From Niabella aurantiaca DSM 17617 (lineage in GTDB: Bacteria; Bacteroidota; Bacteroidia; Chitinophagales; Chitinophagaceae), in the NCBI RefSeq assembly GCF_000374125.1, contig NZ_KB893647.1:186001-250000 (forward strand): a DNA stretch of 64,000 nt, read 5' to 3'. Below the pieces are notes generated by a model. That model did no database searches. It worked only from the letters and a program-made list of their open reading frames with translations, and was not told the DNA's origin. Below, piece after piece: positions 35,166 to 44,966 of this stretch. Made by a program: the position numbers and the translations under genes. How positions within the stretch are numbered: the stretch's first letter is position 1; the number at the start of each line of letters is the position of its first letter.

Positions 35166-37748
35166 ATGGATGTGGTAAGCAGCCAATCGGTTCAGCATTT
35201 CAGAAATGATGTCGGAATAAGATTTCAGTTGTACAACAGTTTATTTACTTCTTTGCCGTTTAACCGCATTGAGAAGACCGGTATCCTGCTATCGCTGCTG
35301 TCCAATATGTGTGAAGAAGGATATGAGAAATCCCTGAGTCCTGTTGAGATTGTGGAGGACTTCTTTAACAGGCATACTTCCTACCCCAATGCAAAGGCAA
35401 AGATAGACCTGCTGTTCCGCCTGGTGCAATATATAGAGCGGCAGGTGGTATTGTTTGATGCCCTGGAGGACGCATCATACAGGGAGATCAACGATCTGAG
35501 CGGTGCGGGTACCCTGAAGCAGCTGATGTCCGGGGTGGTCCAGAACAACAAGGAGGAAGATTTTGAACAGGTGCTCCGCGACTTTTGTGTGCGGCTGGTG
35601 CTTACCGCCCACCCCACCCAGTTTTATCCGGGATCCGTTTTGGGCATTATCCGGGACCTCAGCAGTGCGCTCATAAAAAATGATGCCAGCGAAATTAATA
35701 TGCTGCTGCAGCAATTGGGGAAAACGCCGTTCCTGAAAAAGAAAAAACCAACGCCCTATGACGAGGCGGTAAGCCTGATCTGGTACCTGGAAAATGTATT
35801 TTATCCGGCAGCGGGCCGCATCGTGGGAGCCCTAAAGAACCAGTTCCCGCAGATTGAAACCGATAAACATGCGCTGATAAAAATGGGCTTCTGGCCGGGC
35901 GGTGACCGCGACGGAAATCCCTTTGTAACAACAGACACAACCTTGCAGGTGGCGGGTGCGCTGCGGGGTGCCATCTTAAAATGCTATTACCTGGATGTAC
36001 GCCGGCTCCGCCGCAGACTTACTTTCCAGGGTGTGGAAGAGAAATTGATCGACCTGGAACGGAAATTGTATGAGGAGGTCTTTGTTCCGGGGTATGAGTC
36101 AAAAATACGTGTGCAGGAAATCATTGGTACGCTGGAGGAGATAAGGGAGATCGTAAACAATAACCACAACGGTCTCTTTGTACCCAAGATCCAGAACCTG
36201 ATCAATAAGATCCAGATCTTCGGATTGCATTTTGCATCGCTGGATGTCCGGCAGGACAGCTCCATCCATGAGAAAGTGTTTTCCCAGATCGCCGCTTCTT
36301 CCGCCGGCCTGCTGCCGGAGCATTATGACAGCCTGGAAGAGAAAGAAAAAGTAAAGCTATTGCTGGATCTGAAGCAGGCGGATGATCTGACAATTTTCAA
36401 GGACGACGTGGTGCGCGATACGGTTGAAGTGGTTACTGCCATCCGTTCCATACAGCGCTCAAATGGTGAAGAAGGATGTAACCGGTATATTATCAGCCAC
36501 GCTACCAGTGTGCTGAACATTATAGAAGTGGTGGGGCTGTTCCGGCTGAACGGCGTCGGTGCGGAAGAAATGAAAGTGGATATTGTACCGCTTTTTGAAA
36601 CCATTGAAGACCTTCAGAATGCCGGCGATGTGATGAAAGATCTTTATTCTCTGCCGTTGTATAAGGAGCACCTGAACCGGCGTGGGAAAACGCAGACCAT
36701 TATGCTGGGCTTTTCCGACGGTACCAAGGACGGCGGCTACCTGATGGCCAACTGGAGGATCTACCGTGCAAAGGAAGAGCTGACCCGTATTACCCGCCAG
36801 TATGGATTTGATGTCATCTTCTTCGATGGCCGGGGAGGTCCCCCCTCCCGCGGCGGTGGTAAAACACATAAGTTCTATGCGTCCATGGGCAGCCATATAT
36901 CCAATAAAGAAATTCAACTGACGATACAGGGGCAGACCGTGAGCGCTAATTTCGGCATCATAGAATCGGCGCAGTTCAACCTGGAGCAGCTGATCAATGC
37001 CGGTGTGTCCAACTCGCTGTTCACGGATCGCTACCCGCAGCTGAGTGGAAAAAAAGAAGAGCTGATGCAGGAGCTGTCCTCCTATGGATTTGATGCCTAT
37101 AAAAAATTAAAGGACCATCCGCAGCTGGCCAATTACCTGTATGAAATGAGCCCGTTGCGTTTTTACAGCGAAACCAATATCGGCAGCCGGCCGGCAAAAA
37201 GAGGCGCCTCCCAGACCTCGTTTACGCTGGGCGATCTGCGGGCGATCCCTTTTTCCGGCGCCTGGAGCCAGCTCAAACAAAATGTACCCGGTTTTTACGG
37301 GGTGGGCACGGCGTTAAAAAAAATGGAATACGTTGGCCGGTTTGATGAATTGAAATGCCTGTATAAGGAGTCGCTGTATTTGAAGACCCTGCTGGATAAC
37401 TGTGAGATGGCCATGAGCAAATCTTATTTTCCGATTACCGCTTATATCGAAAAGGATGAGCAATTCGGGCCGTTGTGGAAGATGATTTACGATGAGTTCC
37501 TGTTAACAAAGGAATACCTGTTCAAATTATCGGGCAACGATAGCCTTATGGCCGATTACCCGGTTGATAAATTATCCATCCGCATGCGGGAGCGCATTGT
37601 GCTGCCCCTGGTTACCGTTCAGCAATATGCGCTGGTAAAGCTGAGAGAAGGAGGCGATGATATGGAAGAGAGCCTGCGGGAAGCTTTTGGCAAGCTGGCA
37701 ATGCGCTGCTCCTTCGGCATCATCAATGCCGGGCGGAATTCTGCTTAG
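35166..37748 (+). CDS. ppc: Phosphoenolpyruvate carboxylase
   Basis: 860 residues. LTAHPTQ near 143, GFWPGGDRDGNPFVT near 240-255, LGFSDGTKDGGYLMANW near 515-531 and FFDGRGGPPSRGGGKTH near 555 carry the catalytic His, Arg and Asp/Gly-rich loops. Adds bicarbonate to phosphoenolpyruvate to refill oxaloacetate. Slightly shorter than the E. coli enzyme. Transcribed alone after the ribosomal terminator. Its last 26 bases overlap the convergent GH78 gene. Confidence 0.93.
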   Translation: MDVVSSQSVQHFRNDVGIRFQLYNSLFTSLPFNRIEKTGILLSLLSNMCEEGYEKSLSPVEIVEDFFNRHTSYPNAKAKIDLLFRLVQYIERQVVLFDALEDASYREINDLSGAGTLKQLMSGVVQNNKEEDFEQVLRDFCVRLVLTAHPTQFYPGSVLGIIRDLSSALIKNDASEINMLLQQLGKTPFLKKKKPTPYDEAVSLIWYLENVFYPAAGRIVGALKNQFPQIETDKHALIKMGFWPGGDRDGNPFVTTDTTLQVAGALRGAILKCYYLDVRRLRRRLTFQGVEEKLIDLERKLYEEVFVPGYESKIRVQEIIGTLEEIREIVNNNHNGLFVPKIQNLINKIQIFGLHFASLDVRQDSSIHEKVFSQIAASSAGLLPEHYDSLEEKEKVKLLLDLKQADDLTIFKDDVVRDTVEVVTAIRSIQRSNGEEGCNRYIISHATSVLNIIEVVGLFRLNGVGAEEMKVDIVPLFETIEDLQNAGDVMKDLYSLPLYKEHLNRRGKTQTIMLGFSDGTKDGGYLMANWRIYRAKEELTRITRQYGFDVIFFDGRGGPPSRGGGKTHKFYASMGSHISNKEIQLTIQGQTVSANFGIIESAQFNLEQLINAGVSNSLFTDRYPQLSGKKEELMQELSSYGFDAYKKLKDHPQLANYLYEMSPLRFYSETNIGSRPAKRGASQTSFTLGDLRAIPFSGAWSQLKQNVPGFYGVGTALKKMEYVGRFDELKCLYKESLYLKTLLDNCEMAMSKSYFPITAYIEKDEQFGPLWKMIYDEFLLTKEYLFKLSGNDSLMADYPVDKLSIRMRERIVLPLVTVQQYALVKLREGGDDMEESLREAFGKLAMRCSFGIINAGRNSA

Positions 37749-40410
37749 CCGGCCTGGCCTTCCTTAACGAAAATGAATAAGTTCCGGATGGCAGCGTGTA
37801 GCTGCCATCTTTGTTTTTAGTACCCGGTACCTGGTCGCCGGCCGTTGCCTGCCAGGATGCCGGGATAAAAAAGGTTGCGGTACTGCTGGCCGGGATCCTG
37901 CACTCATAGCGGGCACGGTTGCCTGTTTGTGTCCAGGAGGAGCGGATGGGGCCACGGGCACTGCGATAAGTGGCATTAAACGCGTGAAGGCCGGTTACAA
38001 AATTGGGCTTAAGAAGGATGTTCCGGAAGCCCGGCTGGTCCGGGTCGGGGAAGATCCCGCCCAGTGCCTTGTAAAACCAGGCCCCGATATCTCCAAACAT
38101 GATGTGGTTGAGCGAAGCATCATTTTTGGCATCCACTTTCCAGTTCTCATAGAGTGTGGTAGCGCCGTGAACGATCCACCATCCCCAGGATGGATAGGTT
38201 TTGCGTGCCGCCAGCCGGTAAGCAAGATCCGCGTAGCCGTTTTCGCTCAATACATTCAGGACGGCTTTAGCGCCCAGAATGCCCACATCGAGCTGAACGC
38301 CGTCGGCCATTACTTTTTTTGCCAGATTGGCCACCACCCGGGCTTTGAGGTTGTCGGGCACTACTCCCCAATAAACAGGGGTGCTTAGCTCTGTCTGTAA
38401 ACCGGTACCGTATATTCCGGTTGCGGGATCGAGGTATTTATGGTTGATGGCATTTTTGATCTTTTCAGCCAGTTTTCCATACCGGTCTGCATCCTTTTCC
38501 CGGTTAAAAAGCCAGGCGGTCTTTGCAAGGATATTTACGTCTGCATAGTAGTAAAGGGAAGAGGTCAGTTCCACCGGTGCTTTTGATTCTACGGGCACCC
38601 AATCCCCCAGCCCCCAGGTGGTCAGCCCCGTAGGGTAGAGACCGGCAATGTGGTCTACGTAGCGTTTTATATTATCATAGTTATCCGCCAGGGGTTTGGT
38701 ATCTCCGTAAAACTGGTAAAGTGTCCAGGGAATGATGGCAATGGTACTGGTCCAGTCGGGACCATTAGCCCATTGATAGCCCCAGCCGCTGGTGGGAATG
38801 ATCGCCGGAAGCACGCCGTTGGGCTGCTGTTCATCCCGGTGATCGGCCAGCCATTTCTCATATACGGTAATGCCATCAAAATTGTAAAGACCGGTTTCCA
38901 GTGCAATGACGGCATCGCCCGTCCAGCCATTTTTTTCCCGCTGGGGACAATCGGTCGGATAGCCGAACAGGTTGGAAAGATAGGAATTGTTGGTAGCCTG
39001 CCAGATCCTGTTGATGAGCGGATCTGCTGTTTCCACAGTTCCTGCGGCCGGTACATCGCTATGCATGAAATAAGCTGCCAGGCTGGATTTATCGAGCTGT
39101 ATGGGTTGGCTGCTCACTACTTCCACGTACTGGAAACCTTTATAGTTGAACCGGGGTCTGAAGGTTTCGGTTCCGCCGCCTTTCAGGATAAAAATATCGG
39201 TCTGAAAAGGATCGCTGTCGTCCGTAGGGCGGTAATGAACATTGATGTTGGAAAGATCTGTGTGCCCGGAAGCGTGTACCCGTTCTGCATGGATCAGTTT
39301 GACAACTGTGCCGGCCGTGCCGGAAAGACGGATCTCACTGACGCCGGCAATATTTCTGCCGAGGTCAAAGACATAATTGGTATCATTAAATTTTTTGAGA
39401 TCACGGGCTTCAATTTTTTCAGTTGCGCGTATGGGGTGCAGCACCTGTGCGGTTATGAGTTGTGAGGGTGCTGCACGGTCCGTAGCAAAAGCCCATTTTG
39501 CATCATTAAAACCGGGTTGGTCCCAACCGGGTATTTCCAGCCGGGCATCATAATGCTCGCCGGTGTAAATGCTGTTAAAGATCACCGGGCTTAAAGCGGT
39601 CTTCCAGGTTCTGTCAGTAGATATGGTTTCGGTAGTGCCATCTGTATAGGTGATCCGCAGGTCGAGGCAAAAAGCGGGGCGGTTGCGCCACGGGGCCTTG
39701 TCGAAGTACCAGACAGCCGTGGACTGATGATTGTACCAGCCATTGCCCAGCAATACACCGATCACATTCTGACCCTGCTTCAGCTGTTTGCCAACGTCGT
39801 AGGTGAGGTAGAGGTTTCGCCGGTCAAAACGGGTGTACATGGGGTCGAGCCGATGGTCACCAATCCTTTCTGCATTGAGCGAAAGCTCATAAAGACCGGC
39901 AGCGGCAATATAAGCGCGTGCTGTTTTTACCGGTTTGGTTAGCGAGAATGATTTCCTGAAATAGGGGGCCGGCTTCAGGTTGACATCGTGCCCATCGCTG
40001 ATCCACCCGCCTTTCCAGTGCTGCTGTTGCATCATACCTGTTTCAAAAAAAGCCGGAGCGGAACGGGGGTAGGCCCGGCCGTCTTTTCCGGTAATGATCA
40101 CCTGCCAACGGTACCGGGTGAAGGGCTCCAGGGCGGGGCCTGCGTATGTTACAAGGTTGCCGGATGATGGGCTGATGCCCGAGTTCCAAACCTCCGCTCC
40201 GCCATCGCGGCTGACAATTACCTGGTAGGTCTTTTGTAAAGCGCCGTTTTCTGCATCCTCCAGGATCCAGCTAAAGCGCGGTTGCGGATTGTCGATGCCC
40301 AGCGGGTTGGTCAGATGCTCGCATTGGAGCCGGACCGGGCCGGTCGATGGGCCGGCGGCGGCAGTGATGGCAATGACCCAGGCGAGGAATAAAAAATAAA
40401 AGCGTTTCAT
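37723..40410 (-). CDS. GH78 alpha-L-rhamnosidase, exported
   Basis: About 895 residues from the ATG at 40410; a TTG three codons earlier is less likely. Signal peptide MKRFYFLFLAWVIAITAAA. N-terminal beta-sandwich (residues 22-110) then the alpha-L-rhamnosidase N domain, an (alpha/alpha)6 barrel with DCPQREKNGWTGDA (general acid Glu) near 470 and GATTLYENW (second Glu) near 730, and a C-terminal beta domain. Releases rhamnose from plant or bacterial glycans in the periplasm. Divergent from a GH127 gene. The C-terminus reads into the overlap with ppc. Confidence 0.92.
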   Translation of the reverse strand: MKRFYFLFLAWVIAITAAAGPSTGPVRLQCEHLTNPLGIDNPQPRFSWILEDAENGALQKTYQVIVSRDGGAEVWNSGISPSSGNLVTYAGPALEPFTRYRWQVIITGKDGRAYPRSAPAFFETGMMQQQHWKGGWISDGHDVNLKPAPYFRKSFSLTKPVKTARAYIAAAGLYELSLNAERIGDHRLDPMYTRFDRRNLYLTYDVGKQLKQGQNVIGVLLGNGWYNHQSTAVWYFDKAPWRNRPAFCLDLRITYTDGTTETISTDRTWKTALSPVIFNSIYTGEHYDARLEIPGWDQPGFNDAKWAFATDRAAPSQLITAQVLHPIRATEKIEARDLKKFNDTNYVFDLGRNIAGVSEIRLSGTAGTVVKLIHAERVHASGHTDLSNINVHYRPTDDSDPFQTDIFILKGGGTETFRPRFNYKGFQYVEVVSSQPIQLDKSSLAAYFMHSDVPAAGTVETADPLINRIWQATNNSYLSNLFGYPTDCPQREKNGWTGDAVIALETGLYNFDGITVYEKWLADHRDEQQPNGVLPAIIPTSGWGYQWANGPDWTSTIAIIPWTLYQFYGDTKPLADNYDNIKRYVDHIAGLYPTGLTTWGLGDWVPVESKAPVELTSSLYYYADVNILAKTAWLFNREKDADRYGKLAEKIKNAINHKYLDPATGIYGTGLQTELSTPVYWGVVPDNLKARVVANLAKKVMADGVQLDVGILGAKAVLNVLSENGYADLAYRLAARKTYPSWGWWIVHGATTLYENWKVDAKNDASLNHIMFGDIGAWFYKALGGIFPDPDQPGFRNILLKPNFVTGLHAFNATYRSARGPIRSSWTQTGNRARYECRIPASSTATFFIPASWQATAGDQVPGTKNKDGSYTLPSGTYSFSLRKARPAKQNSARH

Positions 40411-40530
40411 ACGCGGCAAGATGATTTTTTCCGTTTATTACGGGAATATGTACCACAAAATAGCACTTCTCTGCCTAAAATAATATTTTCAGGATGGTGC
40501 AGGATGGTTTTGCAGGAGGCTTTCAGTATC

Positions 40531-40542
40531 TTAATCGATTAA
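40531..40542. promoter_or_regulatory. Perfect 12-base palindrome, LacI-type operator candidate
   Basis: TTAATCGATTAA, with a central CG as in LacI-family operators, lies nine bases before the GH127 ATG and 121 bases before the divergent GH78 start. It could repress GH127 directly or both genes. The nearest LacI gene is at 59 kb; linkage is only suggestive. Confidence 0.5.
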
Positions 40543-40551
40543 CGGAATGAG

Positions 40552-42414
40552 ATGAAAATACAGCTTGCCATGTTGTTGTTGTTGCTGTGCCTGAAAGCAG
40601 CTGCCCAGGACGTGTTCTTCACACCGCGTTATACAGATCTGAAGATCGGGGGCTATATAGGCAGCAGGCTGGATGCCTGTATCGCAAACGGGATCCTGCA
40701 AACAGATGAGGATTATCTGGTGGCGCCCTTCCGGCAACGGAAAGAGCGTTCCCAGTGGCAGACCGAGTTTTGGGGAAAATGGTTTACTTCTGCGGCAGCA
40801 GCTTACCGTTATACCGGCAGTTCCCTTTTATTGACCAAACTGAAACATGCTGTTGACGGGTTGCTGGATACGCAGACCCCGGACGGATACATTGGGAATT
40901 ATGCTCCCGGGTACCGGCTGCAGCAATGGGATATATGGGGGATGAAGTATTGTTTGCTGGGACTGCTGGATTATTATGATCTTACAAAGGACCGGCGTAC
41001 GCTGGTGGCGATGAAGAAACTGGCCGACTATGTTTCTGCAGCAGTGATGAAAAGCGGAGTGCCCATGTACCGTTTTGGGAATTATAAAGGAATGGCTGCG
41101 GCCTCTATCCTGGAGCCGGTTGTACGGCTTTATAAGATCACGAAAGAAGAAGCGTACCTCGATTTTGCAAACTATATTGTTGCCTCCTGGAACGATCCTT
41201 CTTCGGCGCAGCTGATCCTCAAGGCGCAGGAGCAGGTGCCGGTGGGTGCGCGTTTTCCGGTACCCGGGGTATGGTATGGCCCGGACAATGGTCAGAAGGC
41301 GTATGAAATGATGTCCTGTTATGAAGGATTGCTGGAGCTGTACCGGGTTACGAAAAACAAAGCATACCTGGATGCTGTGGTGGCGGCTGCCGGTAATATC
41401 CGGGAAACGGAGATCATGATCACCGGGTCGGGCGCCAGCATGGAGTGCTGGTTTGGCGGTGCTGCTACACAGTCAATCCCTGTAAAACATACGATGGAAG
41501 CCTGTGTTACGGTAACCTGGTTAAAGCTTTGCCTGCAGCTGCTGCGGATAACAGGAGATGCAAAATGGGCCGGAGAGATCGAGAAAAGTTATTACAATGC
41601 ACTGCTGGGCACCATGAAGCCCGGTGGCGCTACCTGGGGTAAGTATATTGGCATGAAAGGCAGAAGATACCTGGGGGAGCAGCAGTGCGGTATGAACACC
41701 AACTGTTGTATTGCCAATGGCCCGCGGGGGATCATGCTGGCGGTGAAGGAGGCGGTTATGGAGCATGCGGACGGCATCGTGATAAATATGTATACGCCGT
41801 TAAAGGGCACCCTGCTTTTAAAGGACCGCAAGCGGGGAAAGCTGGAGCTTGAGATGAGCACAGATTACCCGGTATCGGATGCGGTAACGATCAGACTGGC
41901 GCCGCAACAGGCTTCGATATTTGCCGTGCATTTGCGCATTCCGGAGTGGAGCAGGGCAACGCGGATTACGGTAAACGGCGAGCCGGTTGACGGTGTCCGG
42001 GCGGGCAGCTATGCGTCTGTTGAACGCCGTTGGAAAAAGGGCGATGTGATCCGGATCGTTTTTGATATGCAGGTACGTTTGTTTACTTTAAAACAAGACC
42101 CCTACCGCTATGCGCTGCTTTACGGCCCCCTGGTGCTGGCTGCCGACCGGCGTTACCAGTTAGCACCGTTCTTTGATTTCTATACACCCGTTTTTAAAGA
42201 CAAGAAGATCCCTTTTAAGATATCGGCAGGCGCTGCACAGCAAAATGTGCTGATGGAAATACGCGTGCCCATGATGCGGGAGACGGATGGCCTGGTAACA
42301 CAAACCGACGAGCTGATACTGATCGATTTTGCATCGGCCGGGAATACCTGGGATGAACGCTCTGCCTATACGGTATGGCTTCAGAAAATAAGAGACGTTT
42401 CCAAAGAAAAATAA
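40552..42414 (+). CDS. GH127-type beta-L-arabinofuranosidase, exported
   Basis: 620 residues. Signal peptide MKIQLAMLLLLLCLKAAAQ. An (alpha/alpha)6 barrel follows. HTMEACVTVTW (about 310-320) and TNCCIANGPRG (about 382-392) carry the Glu, the lone Cys and the Cys-Cys pair that in GH127 bind zinc and provide the Cys nucleophile. C-terminal beta domain from residue 430. Releases beta-L-arabinofuranose from short glycans. Pairs with the divergent GH78 rhamnosidase, consistent with pectin or arabinogalactan side-chain use. No SusC/D pair is present. Confidence 0.87.
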   Translation: MKIQLAMLLLLLCLKAAAQDVFFTPRYTDLKIGGYIGSRLDACIANGILQTDEDYLVAPFRQRKERSQWQTEFWGKWFTSAAAAYRYTGSSLLLTKLKHAVDGLLDTQTPDGYIGNYAPGYRLQQWDIWGMKYCLLGLLDYYDLTKDRRTLVAMKKLADYVSAAVMKSGVPMYRFGNYKGMAAASILEPVVRLYKITKEEAYLDFANYIVASWNDPSSAQLILKAQEQVPVGARFPVPGVWYGPDNGQKAYEMMSCYEGLLELYRVTKNKAYLDAVVAAAGNIRETEIMITGSGASMECWFGGAATQSIPVKHTMEACVTVTWLKLCLQLLRITGDAKWAGEIEKSYYNALLGTMKPGGATWGKYIGMKGRRYLGEQQCGMNTNCCIANGPRGIMLAVKEAVMEHADGIVINMYTPLKGTLLLKDRKRGKLELEMSTDYPVSDAVTIRLAPQQASIFAVHLRIPEWSRATRITVNGEPVDGVRAGSYASVERRWKKGDVIRIVFDMQVRLFTLKQDPYRYALLYGPLVLAADRRYQLAPFFDFYTPVFKDKKIPFKISAGAAQQNVLMEIRVPMMRETDGLVTQTDELILIDFASAGNTWDERSAYTVWLQKIRDVSKEK

Positions 42415-42531
42415 TACGCAACCCCGATCCGGGTTCGATGACGTTGCAGGACCTCAGAAGCACCACCGGTATGAAGATGCATCCCGGCTTCCTTTATTTC
42501 CTATAATTTTACAGCCACACAAATTATAAGT

Positions 42532-43284
42532 ATGAAAGTAATACCATTATCGGAAGGGAGCTTTACGGTGGACGCAACAAAACAATTCATCCCGTTCCGG
42601 TTATCAGAAGATGAGATGAGCGCCCGGTCGCAGGGGAGTCTGCTGGTGGAGATACAGCCTTTTTTGATCATTACCTCAAAAGATATATTATTGCTTGACA
42701 CCGGTATTGGTTTTCAGCAACAGTCGGGTGGGCAGATGCAGATCGTAGCCCATCTTGCGGAGAACGGGATCCAATCGGGCGATGTAACAAAAGTGCTGAT
42801 GAGCCATCTGCATAAGGACCACGTTGGCGGAATGGTGAACCCGGTTACGGGCAAGCCTACTTTTGAAAACGCTACGTATTATATCCAGGAAAGGGAGCTG
42901 CAGTTTGCCCGGGAAAAAGACGGAGCATCGTATGATATTGCCAAAATTGAACCGGTGCTTGCGGGTAAAGTAGTGCTGCTCCGGGAGGATGAAGGGACCA
43001 TTGACGGCTATATCCACTACCAGGTGACCGGCGCCCATTCAAAATTCCACCAGGTGTTCTGGATAAAGGAGGAGGAGGAGATCCTGTTTTTTGGAGCCGA
43101 TGATGCCCCGCAGTATCAGCAAATGAAGCACCGCTTTGCGGCGAAATATGATCATGATGGCAAAAAGGCCATGGAGTTGCGTTCAAAATGGTGGGATGCC
43201 GGAAAGAACGAAGGCTGGCAGTTATTGTTTTATCACGATACCCGTAAACCCACAGCTAATCCTAAAAGTGAACGTATATTGTAA
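42532..43284 (+). CDS. MBL-fold metallohydrolase, lactonase-like
   Basis: 250 residues. SHLHKDH at about 91-97 is the zinc motif and FGADDAPQY near 187 supplies the next Asp. Layout of ILLLDTGIGFQQQ and HSKFHQVFWIKEEEE resembles the AhlS/quorum-quenching branch as well as general MBL hydrolases; a lactone substrate is possible but unproven. No signal peptide, so cytoplasmic. It stands alone between the GH127 gene and the ECF operon. Confidence 0.75.
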   Translation: MKVIPLSEGSFTVDATKQFIPFRLSEDEMSARSQGSLLVEIQPFLIITSKDILLLDTGIGFQQQSGGQMQIVAHLAENGIQSGDVTKVLMSHLHKDHVGGMVNPVTGKPTFENATYYIQERELQFAREKDGASYDIAKIEPVLAGKVVLLREDEGTIDGYIHYQVTGAHSKFHQVFWIKEEEEILFFGADDAPQYQQMKHRFAAKYDHDGKKAMELRSKWWDAGKNEGWQLLFYHDTRKPTANPKSERIL

Positions 43285-43430
43285 AGGCAGGTCATAAAAA
43301 AAGGCCTGCCCTAAAAAGAGCTGGCCGTTGCTAACCTATGAAAAACACCAATGCAAATATATGTACCCCTTTGTTACAAAACAAATATTTGTACATAAAT
43401 AATTGTTTAAACATTGTTTTTGAATAATTT

Positions 43431-43808
43431 TTAGTTTTTTTTAACATTTCTTTTTTTCAGCTCTTCCCTGATTTTTCTCCTGAAAAACTGCTCTTCTGTA
43501 AAGAAGCGGGTTGCCCTGGGCTCACCGATGATCGGCACAAAGCGTTTGCGATAATTGATTTTCAGTTTTATACGTTCTTGCTCGCGCAGCAGCGGATCTC
43601 TATTGGTTTTACTGATGTTTTTTGATTCACCCAGGTACCGGATCACCAGTGGTCGCAGCTGTTTTTTTTCGGCCGGTGTCAGCTTGATCTTTTCCGTCAG
43701 GTAATCGAGGAATACATCGTGTATGCGGGTCGGTGCAGACGCCGGTTGTGTTTGTGTCAGGCCCGGGAGAGGGCTCCAGCATAACAGGAAAATAAAAATC
43801 AGTTTCAT
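43431..43808 (-). CDS. Small exported protein, Spy/CpxP-like
   Basis: 125 residues with signal peptide MKLIFIFLLCWSPLPGLTQ. The mature part is helical and very basic and contains KIKLTPAEKKQLRPLV, an LTPAE helix as in Spy/CpxP-type periplasmic stress chaperones and sensors of ECF systems. Third gene of the sigma/anti-sigma operon, overlapping the anti-sigma stop by one base (TGATG). Probably an envelope-stress sensor or effector for the upstream sigma factor (inference). Confidence 0.65.
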   Translation of the reverse strand: MKLIFIFLLCWSPLPGLTQTQPASAPTRIHDVFLDYLTEKIKLTPAEKKQLRPLVIRYLGESKNISKTNRDPLLREQERIKLKINYRKRFVPIIGEPRATRFFTEEQFFRRKIREELKKRNVKKN

Positions 43809-44377
43809 CAGTTTAGAAATATTTCGTCATTGCCTTCAGCCGTTTCATTTAAGAAATTGGCCAGTTCTGCATCCGGAACGTTTTTAAATAGCTTGGTCAT
43901 ATCTGCACTTTGGGCATTGACCGTTTGCCTGACTGCCGGCTTTTCCTTCGACGGAAGCTCTTCCGGTTGCATGAAACGTTCCAGCTGCTCGTTGGTCAGC
44001 CGGTTTACGGCTGCGGTAACCGCCGGCAGCGACGCTGTTTCGGTTGTTTGTGGTTTTTTTGTGAACAGGAATATGGATGTTACGGCCAGCAGGATAAAGC
44101 TGGCGGCAATGGTCAGTCCTCTTTTAAAAGAGATGACCATACCCCGGTCAACCCTGAACTGCGTAAAATAGCGCAGGGGAACGCTGTAAGGCATTTTGCG
44201 GGGAGCAGCATCCAGCAGGGGCAGCAACGGGGCCTCATCCGCGGATGTTTCCTTAATCGTTGTCATCAGCCGGTCCGTAAAAGCTTCAAAATACCCTTCC
44301 GGAAGCGTAAAGCCCGGGTTGGTCTTTTGTTCCTGCCGGATCCTGTTTAAGATATTGTATGCGGCATCCTGTTTCAT
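43808..44377 (-). CDS. Probable anti-sigma factor
   Basis: 189 residues with one transmembrane helix at about 90-110 (GLTIAASFILLAVTSIFLFT). The N-terminal cytoplasmic part PEGYFEAFTDRLMTTIKE is the usual Bacteroidota anti-sigma start. The periplasmic C-terminal part contains a glutamate/proline linker and the end LANFLNETAEGNDEIFLN. It follows the ECF sigma gene by 37 bases and is coupled to the Spy-like gene. Membrane-held inhibitor of that sigma factor is the natural reading. Confidence 0.7.
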   Translation of the reverse strand: MKQDAAYNILNRIRQEQKTNPGFTLPEGYFEAFTDRLMTTIKETSADEAPLLPLLDAAPRKMPYSVPLRYFTQFRVDRGMVISFKRGLTIAASFILLAVTSIFLFTKKPQTTETASLPAVTAAVNRLTNEQLERFMQPEELPSKEKPAVRQTVNAQSADMTKLFKNVPDAELANFLNETAEGNDEIFLN

Positions 44378-44414
44378 TTCCCTTATTTTTAAGACCGGAA
44401 ATTTGCCCTTTTGT

Positions 44415-44966
44415 TTAACTGTTGCGTAAATAATTTTCTACTTTTTTTGCAGCATGATGATAGCTGGCCTTTAACGCCCCTTCGGTTACACCCAGTATTT
44501 CGCTCATTTTCTGGTAGGGCATTTCGTCAAAGTACCGCAGATTAAAGATCAGGCGCTGTTGTTCCGGTAAACGCTGAATGGCCAGCTGCAGTTTCCATTC
44601 GATCTTTTTTGCGTCAAAATAGGGATCTGCGCGGATCTGACCGGCCAGATCCTGCTCATTTCCAAAGGAAACGGCGGCCCTTTTTTTCTTTTGATTTTGC
44701 AGATGCGTAATGCTTTCATTGGTACTGATGCGGTACAACCAGGTGTAGAGCCCGCTTTCTGCACGAAATTGCTCCAGCCCTTTCCAGGTTTTCATAAACA
44801 CATTCTGCAACACATCGTCTGCATCCTCATGTATAATGACCATACGCCGTATATGCCAGTAAAGCCGTTCCTTATATTTGTTTACAATAGCAGTAAAGGC
44901 CGCCTCTTTCGTGCCGGGATTTCGAAAAAGGGCCAACAAAGATTCATCACTTTGAAACTGTTCCAT
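44415..44966 (-). CDS. ECF-type RNA polymerase sigma factor
   Basis: 183 residues. Region 2 (about 18-90) has HEDADDVLQNVFMKTWKGL and YTWLYRISTNESITHL; region 4 (about 125-178) has LIFNLRYFDEMPYQKMSEIL and TEGALKASYHHA, the helix-turn-helix. First gene of a three-gene operon with anti-sigma and Spy-like partners, so a membrane-stress response regulator is likely. A TATCTTAC sequence on the minus strand about 23 bases upstream is a weak promoter candidate. Confidence 0.9.
   Translation of the reverse strand: MEQFQSDESLLALFRNPGTKEAAFTAIVNKYKERLYWHIRRMVIIHEDADDVLQNVFMKTWKGLEQFRAESGLYTWLYRISTNESITHLQNQKKKRAAVSFGNEQDLAGQIRADPYFDAKKIEWKLQLAIQRLPEQQRLIFNLRYFDEMPYQKMSEILGVTEGALKASYHHAAKKVENYLRNS

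Noticed and set aside
43286-43310. GGCAGG...CCTGCC as a terminator of the MBL gene
   Set aside because: Six-base stem with a long A-rich loop and no T tract; too weak.
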